Source: Georgenia sp. TF02-10 (lineage in GTDB: Bacteria > Actinomycetota > Actinomycetes > Actinomycetales > Actinomycetaceae). Taken from it: 64,000 nucleotides of DNA. Within the stretch, counting starts at the first letter, position 1, and every line of letters begins with the position of its first letter. The notes under the pieces are model-generated. The model saw nothing but the letters and a program-made list of their open reading frames with translations, was not told the origin of the DNA and searched no databases. The stretch covers positions 372,001 through 436,000 of the forward strand of contig NZ_CP094289.1 of the NCBI RefSeq assembly GCF_022759505.1, written 5' to 3'. The position numbers and the translations under genes were made by a program. Below are positions 33,392 to 42,760 of this stretch, in pieces.

Positions 33392-34495
33392 CTAGGCAGG
33401 AACGGAGAACCCAAGCCCGAGCTGTCCCGCCAGCGTGGTCGTGGCTGCTAGGACGCAGTCCCGGGCCCGGTCTGGCGCCGTCCCGGGCTCGGTGAAGAGG
33501 CGGTCGACGACGAGCGCGTCCGCGTCCCTGTGCGCGTCGACCCGGGCGGTGAGCGTGGTTCCGTCCAGCAACGCCAGGACGTAGTGCCCGTAGCGGCGCT
33601 TGGCCGCCGGCTTGTACGCCTCGAAGACGTAGTCGAAGCCGAACAGCCGGCGGGTCCGGTCGCGGTCCCGGATCAAGGTGTCGAGCGGGCCGATGAGCCG
33701 CGGGTCGTCCGCCCGCGGGTGCCCGGGGCCCGGCGCCGGGCTGACCCAGGCAGGATCGGTCCAGCCGTTCACCCGAGCGCGGGCGTACCCGGCCCGGGCG
33801 AGCGCGGCCGCGACCGCCTCGGGACCCAGATGGTGGTAGGCGGCCACGTCCTCGGCCGTCGCGACCCCGAGCGCGCCGAGCGCGCGCTCGACCAGGCCCG
33901 CGAGGCACTCGGCGTCGCTCGGGTGCTGGGCGAGCAGGTGGGCGGGGATCCGCCGTTCGGCGAGGTCGAGCACGCGCTCTCCGCGCCGGCGGTCGGTGCA
34001 CGCGAGCTCGCCCCGCCAGACAAGGTGCTCGGCCGCCCGACGGGTCTGGGACCATCCCCACGAGGCGGCCGGGGACTCGCCCTGCTGCAACTCGCGGACG
34101 GTGAGCCCCGCCTCGCTGGCGGCGATCGTCTCCAGGACCCGCCGGGCCAGCGCTGCCGGGGGCGCGTCGGGGCGGGCTCGGGCGCGGCGCCGGTGGATCT
34201 CGAAGAGCGGCCAGTCCTCGATGGGCAGGATGCAGGCGGCGTGGGTGTAGGTCTCGAAGGTGCGCGCCTCCCGGCCCCAGAGCTCGGCGGCGACGGCGCC
34301 GACGGACGCCTCTGCGGGCAGCCGGGCGGCGCACGTCAGCAGGTGCGCCTTCGCCACGCGGGTCAGCGGGTCCATCTGCATCAGGGCGGTCCGCCGCAGT
34401 GCTGCCGTCGGTGATGCGCACCCGCCGGGCACCCCCTGGGCGCTGACAGCCATCGCGCGGGCCTGGTCCGCGCTGAGCCGGACGTCATCCGACAC
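33392..34495 (-). CDS. Winged-helix DNA-binding protein, YcaQ/AlkX-like glycosylase family
   Basis: 367 residues of the HTH_42/YcaQ fold. The N-terminal block ends in LMQMDPLTRVAKAHLLTCAAR, in which Q40-M-D42 corresponds to the QxD catalytic motif of YcaQ-type glycosylases (AlkZ has QxQ). The C-terminal part (LFGFDYVFEAYKPAAKRRYG, then GHYVLALLDG) is the second conserved block. Characterised relatives unhook DNA interstrand crosslinks by base excision. Activity here is predicted from the motif. Confidence 0.8.
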   Translation of the reverse strand: MSDDVRLSADQARAMAVSAQGVPGGCASPTAALRRTALMQMDPLTRVAKAHLLTCAARLPAEASVGAVAAELWGREARTFETYTHAACILPIEDWPLFEIHRRRARARPDAPPAALARRVLETIAASEAGLTVRELQQGESPAASWGWSQTRRAAEHLVWRGELACTDRRRGERVLDLAERRIPAHLLAQHPSDAECLAGLVERALGALGVATAEDVAAYHHLGPEAVAAALARAGYARARVNGWTDPAWVSPAPGPGHPRADDPRLIGPLDTLIRDRDRTRRLFGFDYVFEAYKPAAKRRYGHYVLALLDGTTLTARVDAHRDADALVVDRLFTEPGTAPDRARDCVLAATTTLAGQLGLGFSVPA

Positions 34496-34534
34496 GGGCG
34501 TCCGTCCGTCCGACGGCGATCCCTGCCACCGGTG

Positions 34535-35107
34535 TCAGGCCGGCGGCTCGACCGGCTCGGCCCCCCGGGCGATCCGCACGCCGGTGAAGTCCACGTCGAC
34601 CGGCTCGGCGAACCGCCGGCCGTTGATCTCGTCGTGGCGCATGAACGTCGGCGGGTCGATGTGCACGCGCAGGGTGTACTCCCCGTCCTCCGGCAGGGTC
34701 CAGTTGCGGGCGTAGTGGTAGAGCATCGGGTGCCACACCAGCTCCTGCACGTGCGGGCCGAGCTCCTGCCCGGAGGGCGTCACCATCGTTGCCGTCACGT
34801 GCAGCCCGGGCACGAAGCGCCCGTCCGCGGCGTCCCGCACCGCGACCTCGACGTGCGCGTTCTCCCCCTCCGGGTTGTGCCAGACGAGCGCACCGTCCTC
34901 CAGGTGGTACATGCCCTCGGCGTCCTCCACGGCGTACCCCACCAGGTACTGGCCGGCGGGCTGCTCGCCGCCGTCGTGGGCGACGTTCTGCGCCATATGG
35001 TGCAGGGCGTTGCCGTACGCCTCGCCCTGGGCGACGGCGAGGTCGAGCTGGGTGCGGTCGGCCTCGGAGCTGCTCGGGTCCATCGGTGCCGCGCCGACGT
35101 CGGTCAT
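34535..35107 (-). CDS. Cytoplasmic-looking P19/Tp34-type iron-transport domain protein
   Basis: 190 residues. The block YLVGYAVEDAEGMYHLEDGA, then LVWHPMLYHYARNWTLPEDG and EYTLRVHIDPPTF, resembles the iron-binding P19/Tp34 (Iron_transport) family, whose histidines and acidic residues bind copper and iron. Typical members are exported; this one has no signal peptide or lipobox, so it may be cytoplasmic or exported differently. Start: ATG at 35107 after GAGGAGGAG. It is divergent from the protease gene. Confidence 0.6.
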   Translation of the reverse strand: MTDVGAAPMDPSSSEADRTQLDLAVAQGEAYGNALHHMAQNVAHDGGEQPAGQYLVGYAVEDAEGMYHLEDGALVWHNPEGENAHVEVAVRDAADGRFVPGLHVTATMVTPSGQELGPHVQELVWHPMLYHYARNWTLPEDGEYTLRVHIDPPTFMRHDEINGRRFAEPVDVDFTGVRIARGAEPVEPPA

Positions 35108-35356
35108 GGCTCCTCCTCTCGGTTCGCGGGCTCCCAGCATGGCCCGTCCGGCACCCGTGCGCCCGCCGGTGCCGGCGCCCGCAGCGGACACCGCCACGCC
35201 GTCGCCGGAACCCCGACCTGGCCGGAACCGGCCATGGCCGAAAGTCCCTTGCCGGCTCCGGCACGGCGGTCCTTGACGGATCGGTCCGGAAGCGGTCGGA
35301 TGCGCAGTACCGCTTTGCCCGCACTTTGCCGGGCCCTGTAGGCAGGAGATGCATCG

Positions 35357-38300
35357 ATGAGAAGTTCCCTCTGGGCCGGGCTGCGCCGGCGTGGCCTGGC
35401 CGCCGTCGCGGCAGCCGGGCTCGCCGCCGCGACGCTGCCCGCCGCCACCTCGGCGAGCGCCGCGCCCACCGAGCCGGCCGAGCCGGGCACCGGTGTCACC
35501 GCGCCGGCCGAGCCGGTCACCCCGCCGGACACCACCGACTTCGAGGACGGCCGGTTCGTCGTCCTCATGCGCGACGAGCCCGTCGCCGGCTACGACGGCG
35601 GGGTGAAGGGCTTCGCCGCCACCAAGCCGGCCGAGGGGGAGAAGTTCGACCCGGAGACGGCCCGGTCCCGCAACTACCGCGCCCACCTGGAGCAGCGGCA
35701 GGACCAGGCGCTGCGCGCCGCCGGCGCCCGCGCCACCCACCGCTACACGGAGACCGTCAGCGGGTTCGCCGCCGACCTCACCGCCGCGCAGGCCGCCGAG
35801 CTCGCCCGCGACCCCAAGGTCCTGTCCATCACCCCGGACGAGATCCTGCAGATGGACACCTACGTCTCGCCCGACGTCCTCGGCCTGACCGGCCGCGGCG
35901 GGGTCTGGGCCCAGCTGGGCGGGGTCAGCCGGGTCCGCAACGGCCCCGGTGCGGGCGTCGTCGTCGGCGTGATCGACAGCGGCATCCGGCCCGAGTCCGC
36001 CTCCTTCGCCGACCGCGGGCTGCGCGCCCCCACCGACTGGAGCGGGGAGTGCGTGCCCGGCGCCCCCGGGTACGAGGACGACTTCGGCCCCGAGGACTGC
36101 TCGAACAAGCTCGTTGGCGGCCGGTACTTCGTCGAGGGCTTCGGCACCGCCCGCCTCGCCGAGTACGAGAGCATCTCCGCCCTCGACGTCGACGGCCACG
36201 GCACCCACACCGCCTCCACCGCCGCCGGCAACCACGACGTGCCGGCCAGCGTGGACGGCCGGTACTACGGGGACATCTCCGGCATGGCGCCGAGCGCGCA
36301 CGTCGCGGCCTACAAGGTGTGCTGGGACGCCAGCGACGGCGACGGCGGGTGCGCGACCTCGGACTCCGTCGCCGCGATCGACCAGGCCGTCGCCGACGGC
36401 GTCGACGTCATCAACTACTCCATCTCCGGCACGTCGCAGGACTACCTGAACCCGGTGGAGTTGGCGTTCATGTACGCCGCCGACGCCGGCGTCTTCGTCG
36501 CGACGTCCTCCGGCAACAGCGGGCCGGCGGAGTCCACCACCAACCACCCCTCGCCGTGGCTGACCACGGTGGCCGCCTCCACCCACCACATCCAGGAGAA
36601 CACCCTGGTCACCGGCGACGGCGCCCGGTACATCGGCTCCTCCGTCACCGCCGGCATCGGGGACACCCCGCTCGTCCTGGCCGACGCCATCGCCGCCCCC
36701 GGCGCCGACCCGGCCCAGGCGGCGCTGTGCAAGCCCGGCACCCTGGACCCGGCGGGCGCCGCCGGGAAGATGGTCGTCTGCGACCGCGGCGACAACCCGC
36801 GGGTGGAGAAGGGCCAGGTCGTCAAGGCGGCCGGCGGCGTCGCCATGGTGCTCGTCAACACCGCCGAGTCCTCCCTCGACCTCGACGCCCACGTCCTGCC
36901 CGCGGTCCACCTGCCGCACACCGACCGCCCGGCGCTGCGCGCCTACGCCGCCCAGCCCGGCGCGACCGGCCGGATCGAGGAGACCAACGAGGGCTCCACC
37001 ACCCAGGTGCCCGAGGTCGCCGGGTTCTCCTCGCGCGGGCCGTCCCTGGGCGCCGGCGGGGACATCCTCAAGCCGGACATCTCCGCCCCCGGCGTCGGCG
37101 TCCTCGCCGCCTACAGCCCGCGGGCGATGGGCCGGGACTTCGACTTCTCCTCCGGGACCTCGATGTCCTCCCCGCACATGGCCGGCCTGGGCGCCCTGAT
37201 GAAGGACGCCCACCCGGACTGGTCGCCGATGGCCATCAAGTCTGCCTTCATGACGACGGCGAACGACCACGCCAGCGCCGCGTCCTCGCACCCGTTCGCC
37301 ACCGGCGCCGGGTTCGTCGACCCGCGCGAGGCGCTCAACCCCGGCCTCGTCTACGACGCCGACCAGGACGACTGGTGGGACTTCCTCGCCGGCCAGGGGG
37401 TCACCTACACCGACGGCACCCCCGTCTCGGACAACCCGATCGACGCCTCGGACCTGAACCAGGCCTCCATCGCGATCGGCTCCCTCGTCGGGACGCAGAC
37501 CGTCACCCGCACCGTCACCAACGTGGCGACCGGCGGCGGCCGGGGCATCTACGACGTCCGGGTCGACGGGCTGGAGGGCATCGACGTGACGGTCAGCCCC
37601 CAGCAGCTCCGGCTCGGCGCCGGCGAGAGCGCCGAGGTCAAGATCACCTTCACCCGCACGACGGCGGAGCTCGGCTCATACGCCACCGGTCACCTGACCT
37701 GGACTGGCCGGAACGGCACGTCCGCGCGCAGCCCGATCGTCGTCAAGCCGGTCGCGCTCAGCGCCCCGGCCGCCGTCAGCGTCCCGGTGGACGCTGACAC
37801 CGTGGAGATCCCGGTGACGCCCGGCTACACCGGCCAGCTCACGGCCGCCGTCGACGGCCTCGCCGCCGGCGACGTGCGGCAGGGCACCGCCCCGAACACC
37901 AACGGTGCGGACTACCAGACGGTCATCGGCACCGACCGGGTGTACATGCAGGACCTGACGGTGACCGGGTCGCCGCTGCTCCGGGTGGAGCTGCAGTCGG
38001 CGAATCCCGACGCGGACGACCTGGACCTCTTCCTCACCCGCAAGGGCAGCACCCAGGTGGTGGCCGCGGCGTCGACCAGCGCGGCGGACGAGGTCCTGAC
38101 GATCGACAACGTCCCCGCCGGGGAGTACACCCTGCACGTGCAGGCGTGGGCGGTGGCCAACGCCGCGCCGGAGACCACGTTCGGCATCCGGGTGTTCCAG
38201 GTGCCCGACGCCGACGCGGGCAACCTGGTCTTCGACCCGGCGACCGTCCCGGTCCAGACCGGCGTGCCGGTGACGCTGACCGGCACGCTGGCCACCGACG

Positions 38301-38380
38301 GGACCACCCCGTACTTCGGGCGGGTGCGGTTCTCCGACGGCACATCCGAGGTGGGTTCCACCCTGGTCTCCGTCGGCTGA
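35357..38380 (+). CDS. Secreted S8 family serine peptidase (subtilase)
   Basis: 1,007 residues. A twin-Arg-free signal peptide (cleavage near ASA-A36) is followed by an I9-type propeptide (about 66-168). The catalytic triad is D207 (GVIDSGI), H281 (DGHGTHTAS) and S602 (SGTSMSSPH), with oxyanion N387. A PA domain is inserted (about 430-540), a Fn3-like domain follows, and a pre-peptidase C-terminal (PPC-like) domain lies near 870-960. It should degrade extracellular protein after self-activation. Start: AGGAG eight bases before ATG. The stop region is duplicated. Confidence 0.95.
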   Translation: MRSSLWAGLRRRGLAAVAAAGLAAATLPAATSASAAPTEPAEPGTGVTAPAEPVTPPDTTDFEDGRFVVLMRDEPVAGYDGGVKGFAATKPAEGEKFDPETARSRNYRAHLEQRQDQALRAAGARATHRYTETVSGFAADLTAAQAAELARDPKVLSITPDEILQMDTYVSPDVLGLTGRGGVWAQLGGVSRVRNGPGAGVVVGVIDSGIRPESASFADRGLRAPTDWSGECVPGAPGYEDDFGPEDCSNKLVGGRYFVEGFGTARLAEYESISALDVDGHGTHTASTAAGNHDVPASVDGRYYGDISGMAPSAHVAAYKVCWDASDGDGGCATSDSVAAIDQAVADGVDVINYSISGTSQDYLNPVELAFMYAADAGVFVATSSGNSGPAESTTNHPSPWLTTVAASTHHIQENTLVTGDGARYIGSSVTAGIGDTPLVLADAIAAPGADPAQAALCKPGTLDPAGAAGKMVVCDRGDNPRVEKGQVVKAAGGVAMVLVNTAESSLDLDAHVLPAVHLPHTDRPALRAYAAQPGATGRIEETNEGSTTQVPEVAGFSSRGPSLGAGGDILKPDISAPGVGVLAAYSPRAMGRDFDFSSGTSMSSPHMAGLGALMKDAHPDWSPMAIKSAFMTTANDHASAASSHPFATGAGFVDPREALNPGLVYDADQDDWWDFLAGQGVTYTDGTPVSDNPIDASDLNQASIAIGSLVGTQTVTRTVTNVATGGGRGIYDVRVDGLEGIDVTVSPQQLRLGAGESAEVKITFTRTTAELGSYATGHLTWTGRNGTSARSPIVVKPVALSAPAAVSVPVDADTVEIPVTPGYTGQLTAAVDGLAAGDVRQGTAPNTNGADYQTVIGTDRVYMQDLTVTGSPLLRVELQSANPDADDLDLFLTRKGSTQVVAAASTSAADEVLTIDNVPAGEYTLHVQAWAVANAAPETTFGIRVFQVPDADAGNLVFDPATVPVQTGVPVTLTGTLATDGTTPYFGRVRFSDGTSEVGSTLVSVG

Positions 38381-38408
38381 CGACGCTGGTCCCCGTCGGC
38401 TGACGACC
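38363..38408 (+). repeat. 23-bp tandem duplication across the protease stop codon
   Basis: CTGGTCTCCGTCGGCTGACG at 38363 recurs at 38386 as CTGGTCCCCGTCGGCTGACG, a 23-bp period. The first copy contains the real TGA (38378-38380); the second repeats it. Confidence 0.85.
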
Positions 38409-38603
38409 GGGAGGGGCGGGCCGGGCCGGTTGGCTCGGTCCGCCCCTTCGTCGCGCCCGGGCGCCTGCCGGTCGCTCCCGGCGGACCGTCCGGTCCGGGC
38501 GCTCGGTACCGTCCGCGAGCTCCGGCGGGTCGTCCGCGCTCCGTCGAGCACCCTTCCGTCGCCGGCCCTAGGCTCATGAACCACCAACTCTCGGAGGTTT
38601 CAC

Positions 38604-38927
38604 ATGGGCAAGATGTCCTTCCTCGTCGGCGCCGGCGTCGGCTACGTCCTCGGGGCCCGCGCGGGCCGGGCTCAGTACGAGCGCATCAAGAGCTACGGCG
38701 CCTCCATCTGGTCCAACCCCAAGGTCCAGGAGAACGTCCAGAAGGTGGAGACGAAGGTGACGGACACCGCCAAGGAGCGGGGTGCCGCCGTGACCGACAA
38801 GGTCGGCGCCGTCGTCAAGGACAAGATCTCCCGCGGCCGCAACGACGGGAGCGACGTCCCCGCCGGCAACACCGGCCGGGGCACCTCCGGGCCGATGGAG
38901 CCCACCCCGCCGCAGCCGGAGATCTGA
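38604..38927 (+). CDS. Small YtxH-like membrane-associated protein
   Basis: 107 residues. FLVGAGVGYVLGARAGRAQYE is a glycine-rich membrane helix typical of YtxH-type proteins, followed by a charged amphipathic helix with KVETKVTDTAKERGAAVTDK repeats and a disordered Pro-rich tail. The function is unknown; relatives are often stress-induced. The ATG follows CGGAGG. Confidence 0.75.
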   Translation: MGKMSFLVGAGVGYVLGARAGRAQYERIKSYGASIWSNPKVQENVQKVETKVTDTAKERGAAVTDKVGAVVKDKISRGRNDGSDVPAGNTGRGTSGPMEPTPPQPEI

Positions 38928-39139
38928 CCGCCAGCGTCGGGCCACCGGAGGCCCGGCCGACCCGGGGCCCGGCCGCCTGCAGTGCGGCCGGGCGCCGCCC
39001 ACTCGGCCGGCGCTCGGTCGTGGTGCCGTTCGGTGCCGCTTCAGGCGCCCCGGCAAGCTACGTTCGGGTCGGCGAACAGTGGCTGATCGCACCCAGGCAG
39101 GTCTTCGATGGGCCATCCGCGCCTGAGACGATCTCAGTC

Positions 39140-40276
39140 GTGCCCGAGCCGACCGCCCCCGAGCCCCGCCCGGACCAGTCCATCTCCCAGCAGGACCAGG
39201 CCACCGAGCGGCAGGACCAGCCCACGCCCCAGCAGGTCCGCCGGTGGCGCCGCTACCTCGCCGACGAGCGCGCCGAGGGCGCGGTCTACCGGCACCTGGC
39301 CGCCCGCCGGGAGGGCGCCGAGCGGGAGATCCTCCTCGGCCTGGCCGACGCTGAGCGCCGCCACGAGCAGCACTGGCTCGACCTGCTCGGCGCCGCGGCC
39401 GCCAAGCCGGCCCGCGCCGCCGTCCGAAGCCGCGTCCTGGGCTGGCTCGCCCGCACCTTCGGCGGGGTCTTCGTCCTCGCCCTCGCCCAGAGCGCCGAGC
39501 AGCGCTCGGCCTACGCCAGCGAGGAGGACGCGACGACGGCGATGGCCGCGGACGAGCGGGTCCACGGCGAGGTGGTGCGGGCCCTGGCGAGCCGGGGCCG
39601 CTCCCGCATGTCCGGTACTTTCCGGGCCGCCGTCTTCGGCGTCAACGACGGCCTGGTGTCCAACCTCGCCCTCGTCCTCGGCATCGGCGCCACCGGCACC
39701 GGTGCCGGCACCGTGCTGTTCACCGGCCTGGCCGGGCTGCTCGCCGGCGCGCTGTCCATGGGGGCGGGGGAGTACGTCTCGGTGCGGTCCCAGCGCGAGC
39801 TGCTCGAGTCCTCCCGGCCCGACCCGGCCGCCGGCGCAGCGCTGCCCGACCTGGACGTCGACGTCAACGAGCTCGCCCTGGTCTACCGCGCCCGTGGCAT
39901 GAGCGCGACGGAGGCCGAGGGGCACGCCGCCGCCGTCCTGGCCCGCGTCCGCGCCGGGCACGACGCGCCCGAGCCCGCCGAGTCGGCCTACGAGGAGATC
40001 GGCACCGGCTGGTCGGCGGCGCTGTCCAGCTTCGGCTTCTTCGCCGTCGGCGCCCTGCTGCCGATCCTGCCCTACCTGTTCGGCCTGACCGGCTCGTCCG
40101 CGCTGCTGCTCGCCGCCGGGCTGGTCGGCCTGGCGCTGCTCGGCACCGGCGCCGTCGTCGGCGTCCTCTCCGGCGGCCCGCCGCTGCGCCGCGCCCTGCG
40201 CCAGCTCGGCATCGGGTACGGCGCCGCGGCCGTCACCTACCTCCTCGGGCTGGCCTTCGGCACCACGGTGGCGTAG
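39140..40276 (+). CDS. VIT1/CCC1-type transporter with a ferritin-like N-domain
   Basis: 378 residues. Residues about 30-150 form a rubrerythrin-like helical domain with many Glu and His residues (ERREHEQHW pattern: ERRHEQHWLDLLG). From about 155, FGVNDGLVSNLALVLGIGA and GALSMGAGEYVSVRSQRE are the VIT1 signature, followed by three more helices. Family members export Fe2+ or Mn2+ or store it; the ferritin-like domain may deliver iron. The GTG start is chosen for position only; the ribosome site is weak. The TAG stop shares its G with the next gene's GTG. Confidence 0.85.
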   Translation: MPEPTAPEPRPDQSISQQDQATERQDQPTPQQVRRWRRYLADERAEGAVYRHLAARREGAEREILLGLADAERRHEQHWLDLLGAAAAKPARAAVRSRVLGWLARTFGGVFVLALAQSAEQRSAYASEEDATTAMAADERVHGEVVRALASRGRSRMSGTFRAAVFGVNDGLVSNLALVLGIGATGTGAGTVLFTGLAGLLAGALSMGAGEYVSVRSQRELLESSRPDPAAGAALPDLDVDVNELALVYRARGMSATEAEGHAAAVLARVRAGHDAPEPAESAYEEIGTGWSAALSSFGFFAVGALLPILPYLFGLTGSSALLLAAGLVGLALLGTGAVVGVLSGGPPLRRALRQLGIGYGAAAVTYLLGLAFGTTVA

Positions 40277-41040
40277 TGGTCGCGGACGTGGCTGCCCGGC
40301 TCGGGGACCTGATGCCGGACGTGTTCCGGGCGATCGACCTCACCGGCGTCTTCCTCAACGGCGTGCTGGGCGGCCTCATCGGCCGGCGCCGCGGGTTCGA
40401 CATCGTCGGCTTCGCGATCCTCGCCATCGTCTCCGCCCTCGGCGGCGGGATGCTGCGGGACACCCTGCTCCAGGCCGGCCCGCCGGTCGCCCTGACCGAC
40501 CCCGCCTACCTCGGCACCGCGCTGGCCGGGGCGCTCGTCGCGTTCCTGCTGCACCTGCGCGGCCGGTGGTGGAACCGGGTGGTGCTGGTCGCCGACGCCC
40601 TCGTCCTCGGCGCCTGGGCCGCCACCGGCGCGTCCAAGGCGCTCACCGCCGGGCTCGGCGTCATGCCGGCGATCATGCTCGGGGTCACGACGGCGGTCGG
40701 CGGCGGGATCATCCGGGACGTCGCCGTCGGCGAGGTGCCGGCCGTCTTCGGCGGCAACACCCTGTACGCGACGTCGGCGATCTTCGCCTCCGGCGCGCTG
40801 ATCGTCCTGCACAGCCAGGGGCACGAGACGCTCGGCATGGTGGCCGCGATCGTCGTCGGCGCCGGGCTGAGCATCCTGGCCCGGTGGCGGCGGTGGATCC
40901 TGCCCGACGCCGAAACGGTCCGCACCGCGGCGCCGCGCCTGGGGCTGCGGCGCCGGGACGAGGTGCGGGCGCTGCGGCCCCGACGGCGGTCCGGCCGGGA
41001 CGGGCGACGGCGACGGCGGCTGCCGGGCGAGCCGGGCTGA
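40276..41040 (+). CDS. Trimeric intracellular cation channel (TRIC, UPF0126) family protein
   Basis: 254 residues with seven hydrophobic helices in two similar halves, each with a GGG-x-x-RD motif (ALGGGMLRDTLL and AVGGGIIRDVAVG), the TRIC hallmark. Prokaryotic TRIC proteins form potassium-permeable channels. A basic Arg-rich tail of 35 residues ends the protein. The GTG overlaps the preceding stop, so it is translated with the VIT1-type transporter, which suggests paired metal/cation balance. Confidence 0.88.
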   Translation: MVADVAARLGDLMPDVFRAIDLTGVFLNGVLGGLIGRRRGFDIVGFAILAIVSALGGGMLRDTLLQAGPPVALTDPAYLGTALAGALVAFLLHLRGRWWNRVVLVADALVLGAWAATGASKALTAGLGVMPAIMLGVTTAVGGGIIRDVAVGEVPAVFGGNTLYATSAIFASGALIVLHSQGHETLGMVAAIVVGAGLSILARWRRWILPDAETVRTAAPRLGLRRRDEVRALRPRRRSGRDGRRRRRLPGEPG

Positions 41041-41099
41041 GCCGGCCGCGCTGAGGGAGCGCGAGGGGATGCGGAGCTGATCACGCCGGTGCGGCGGTC

Positions 41100-41135
41100 T
41101 TCCGTATAGCGGGAAACGCTACCGCTATGCGGGAA
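41100..41135. promoter_or_regulatory. Two IclR-type operator boxes
   Basis: TTCCGTATAGCGGGAA (41100-41115) and TACCGCTATGCGGGAA (41120-41135) both fit the IclR-family pattern TTCCG-N5-CGGAA with an AT-containing centre. They are 20 bp apart, so dimers would bind the same helix face. They lie 250 bp before the MFS gene; the IclR gene at 42761-43516 is the obvious candidate regulator. Confidence 0.65.
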
Positions 41136-41387
41136 GCAGGGCCATACTCGTGCCGGGTTGCCGCGGGCTAACCGCAGCGGCCCCGCGAGACCCCGAACCA
41201 GCAGAACAGCTCCATCCCGGGCAGGCGCCACCCAGCACCGGCCCGGGCAGCGGCCCCGGTCGGTCCAGCGCACGGGCGCACACCCGTGGCACCGGCGCGG
41301 GCCGCACCAGGACCCCTTGACCCGGGCGGCGGCGCTGCCACGCTCGGTCCCTTGCCACCGGTGAGACTCCAACGACGGAAGGCCATC

Positions 41388-42755
41388 ATGAACACCGACG
41401 CCACCGAGACGAACGCCTCGCGGGTGACCGGCGCAGACCTGCGGCGGGCCGCCTGGGCCAGCTCGCTGGGCAGCGCCATGGAGTACTACGACTTCGCCCT
41501 GTACAGCCTGGCGTCCGCGCTGATCTTCAGCGAGCTGTTCTTCACCGACGCCGACCCCGCCGTCGGGCGGATCCTGTCCTTCGGCACCTACTTCCTCGGC
41601 TTCGCCGTCCGGCCGCTCGGCGGGCTGTTCTTTGGCTCCCTGGGGGACCGGATCGGCCGCAAGCAGGTCCTGCTCATCACCGTCCTGCTCATGGGCGGGG
41701 CGAGCACCCTGATCGGGTTCCTGCCCACATATCAGTCGGTCGGCATCTGGGCGCCGGTCCTGCTCATCGTGCTGCGCCTGGTGCAGGGCTTCGGCGCCGG
41801 CGCCGAGCAGGCCGGGGCGGCGGTGCTGATGACCGAGTACGCCCCCCGCAACCGCCGCGGGTTCTTCGCGGCGCTGCCCTTCCTGGGCATCCAGCTGGGC
41901 ACCGTGCTCGCCGCCCTGGTCTTCTTCCTGCTCCTGCTGCCCAGCGAGGACATCGTCCACGGCTGGCTGTGGCGGGTGCCGTTCCTGGCCTCCGTCGTCA
42001 TGCTCGGGGTGGCCATCTGGATCCGGCTGGCGCTGAAGGAGTCCCCGGAGTTCGCCAAGCTCAAGGCCCGCGAGCAGGTCGAGGAGCGCCCGCTGCGCTC
42101 CCTGATGCGGACCTCCGCCAAGAGCGTGCTGCTCGGCTTCGGGCTGCGGCTGGCGGAGAACGGCGGCTCCTCGATGTACCAGACCCTGGCGGTCAGCTAC
42201 GTGGTCACGGTCGCGCTGGCCTCGGTGGAGCAGCCCGGACCGATCGGTGCCATCTCCCTGGTGTGCGCCGCCGTCGTCGGCGCCATCACGGTGCCCATCG
42301 CGGGCCTGCTGAGCGACCGCTTCGGCCGGGTGCGCACCTACCGCGGCTTCGCCATCCTCCAGCTCGTGCTGGTCTTCCCCACCTGGTGGGTGATGTCCAC
42401 CGGCAACGTCCCGGCCACCATCGCGATGATCTCGGTGGCGCTCGGGGTGGGCGCGTGGGGGATGTTCGGCGCCCAGGGCGCCCTGCTGCCCGAGCTGTTC
42501 GGCGCCAACCACCGCTACGCCGGGGTGTCGGTCGCCCGGGAGTTCTCCGCCGTGCTGGCCGGCGGCATCGCCCCGCTCGTCGGCGCGGTCCTGCTGCGCA
42601 CCTTCAGCGACTCCTGGCTGCCGCTGGCCTGCTACCTGGCGGTGCTCACCCTGCTGACGATCGTCACGACGTTCCTCACCCCGGAGACCCGGGGCCGGGA
42701 CCTGGACGTCAACGTCGACGCCCTCGCGGAGGCGCGGGTCGCCCCCGCCCGGTGA
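41388..42755 (+). CDS. MFS transporter, metabolite:H+ symporter (ShiA/ProP) type
   Basis: 455 residues and 12 predicted helices. The opening block SSLGSAMEYYDFALY, the loop GSLGDRIGRKQVLL, the motif RLVQGFGAGAEQAGAAVLMTEY and ESPEFAKLKA mark the metabolite:H+ symporter group, which imports organic acids, shikimate, proline/betaine or similar compounds. ATG after GGAAGG. It is the only gene between two IclR boxes and the convergent IclR gene, whose stop lies six bases from its own, so the operon is probably induced by the imported compound. Confidence 0.92.
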   Translation: MNTDATETNASRVTGADLRRAAWASSLGSAMEYYDFALYSLASALIFSELFFTDADPAVGRILSFGTYFLGFAVRPLGGLFFGSLGDRIGRKQVLLITVLLMGGASTLIGFLPTYQSVGIWAPVLLIVLRLVQGFGAGAEQAGAAVLMTEYAPRNRRGFFAALPFLGIQLGTVLAALVFFLLLLPSEDIVHGWLWRVPFLASVVMLGVAIWIRLALKESPEFAKLKAREQVEERPLRSLMRTSAKSVLLGFGLRLAENGGSSMYQTLAVSYVVTVALASVEQPGPIGAISLVCAAVVGAITVPIAGLLSDRFGRVRTYRGFAILQLVLVFPTWWVMSTGNVPATIAMISVALGVGAWGMFGAQGALLPELFGANHRYAGVSVAREFSAVLAGGIAPLVGAVLLRTFSDSWLPLACYLAVLTLLTIVTTFLTPETRGRDLDVNVDALAEARVAPAR

Positions 42756-42760
42756 CGCCG

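Noticed and set aside
34535-37291. A long minus-strand frame crossing the subtilase gene
   Set aside because: Only its last 190 codons (34535-35107) make a sensible protein with a ribosome site; the rest is antisense to the clear protease gene.
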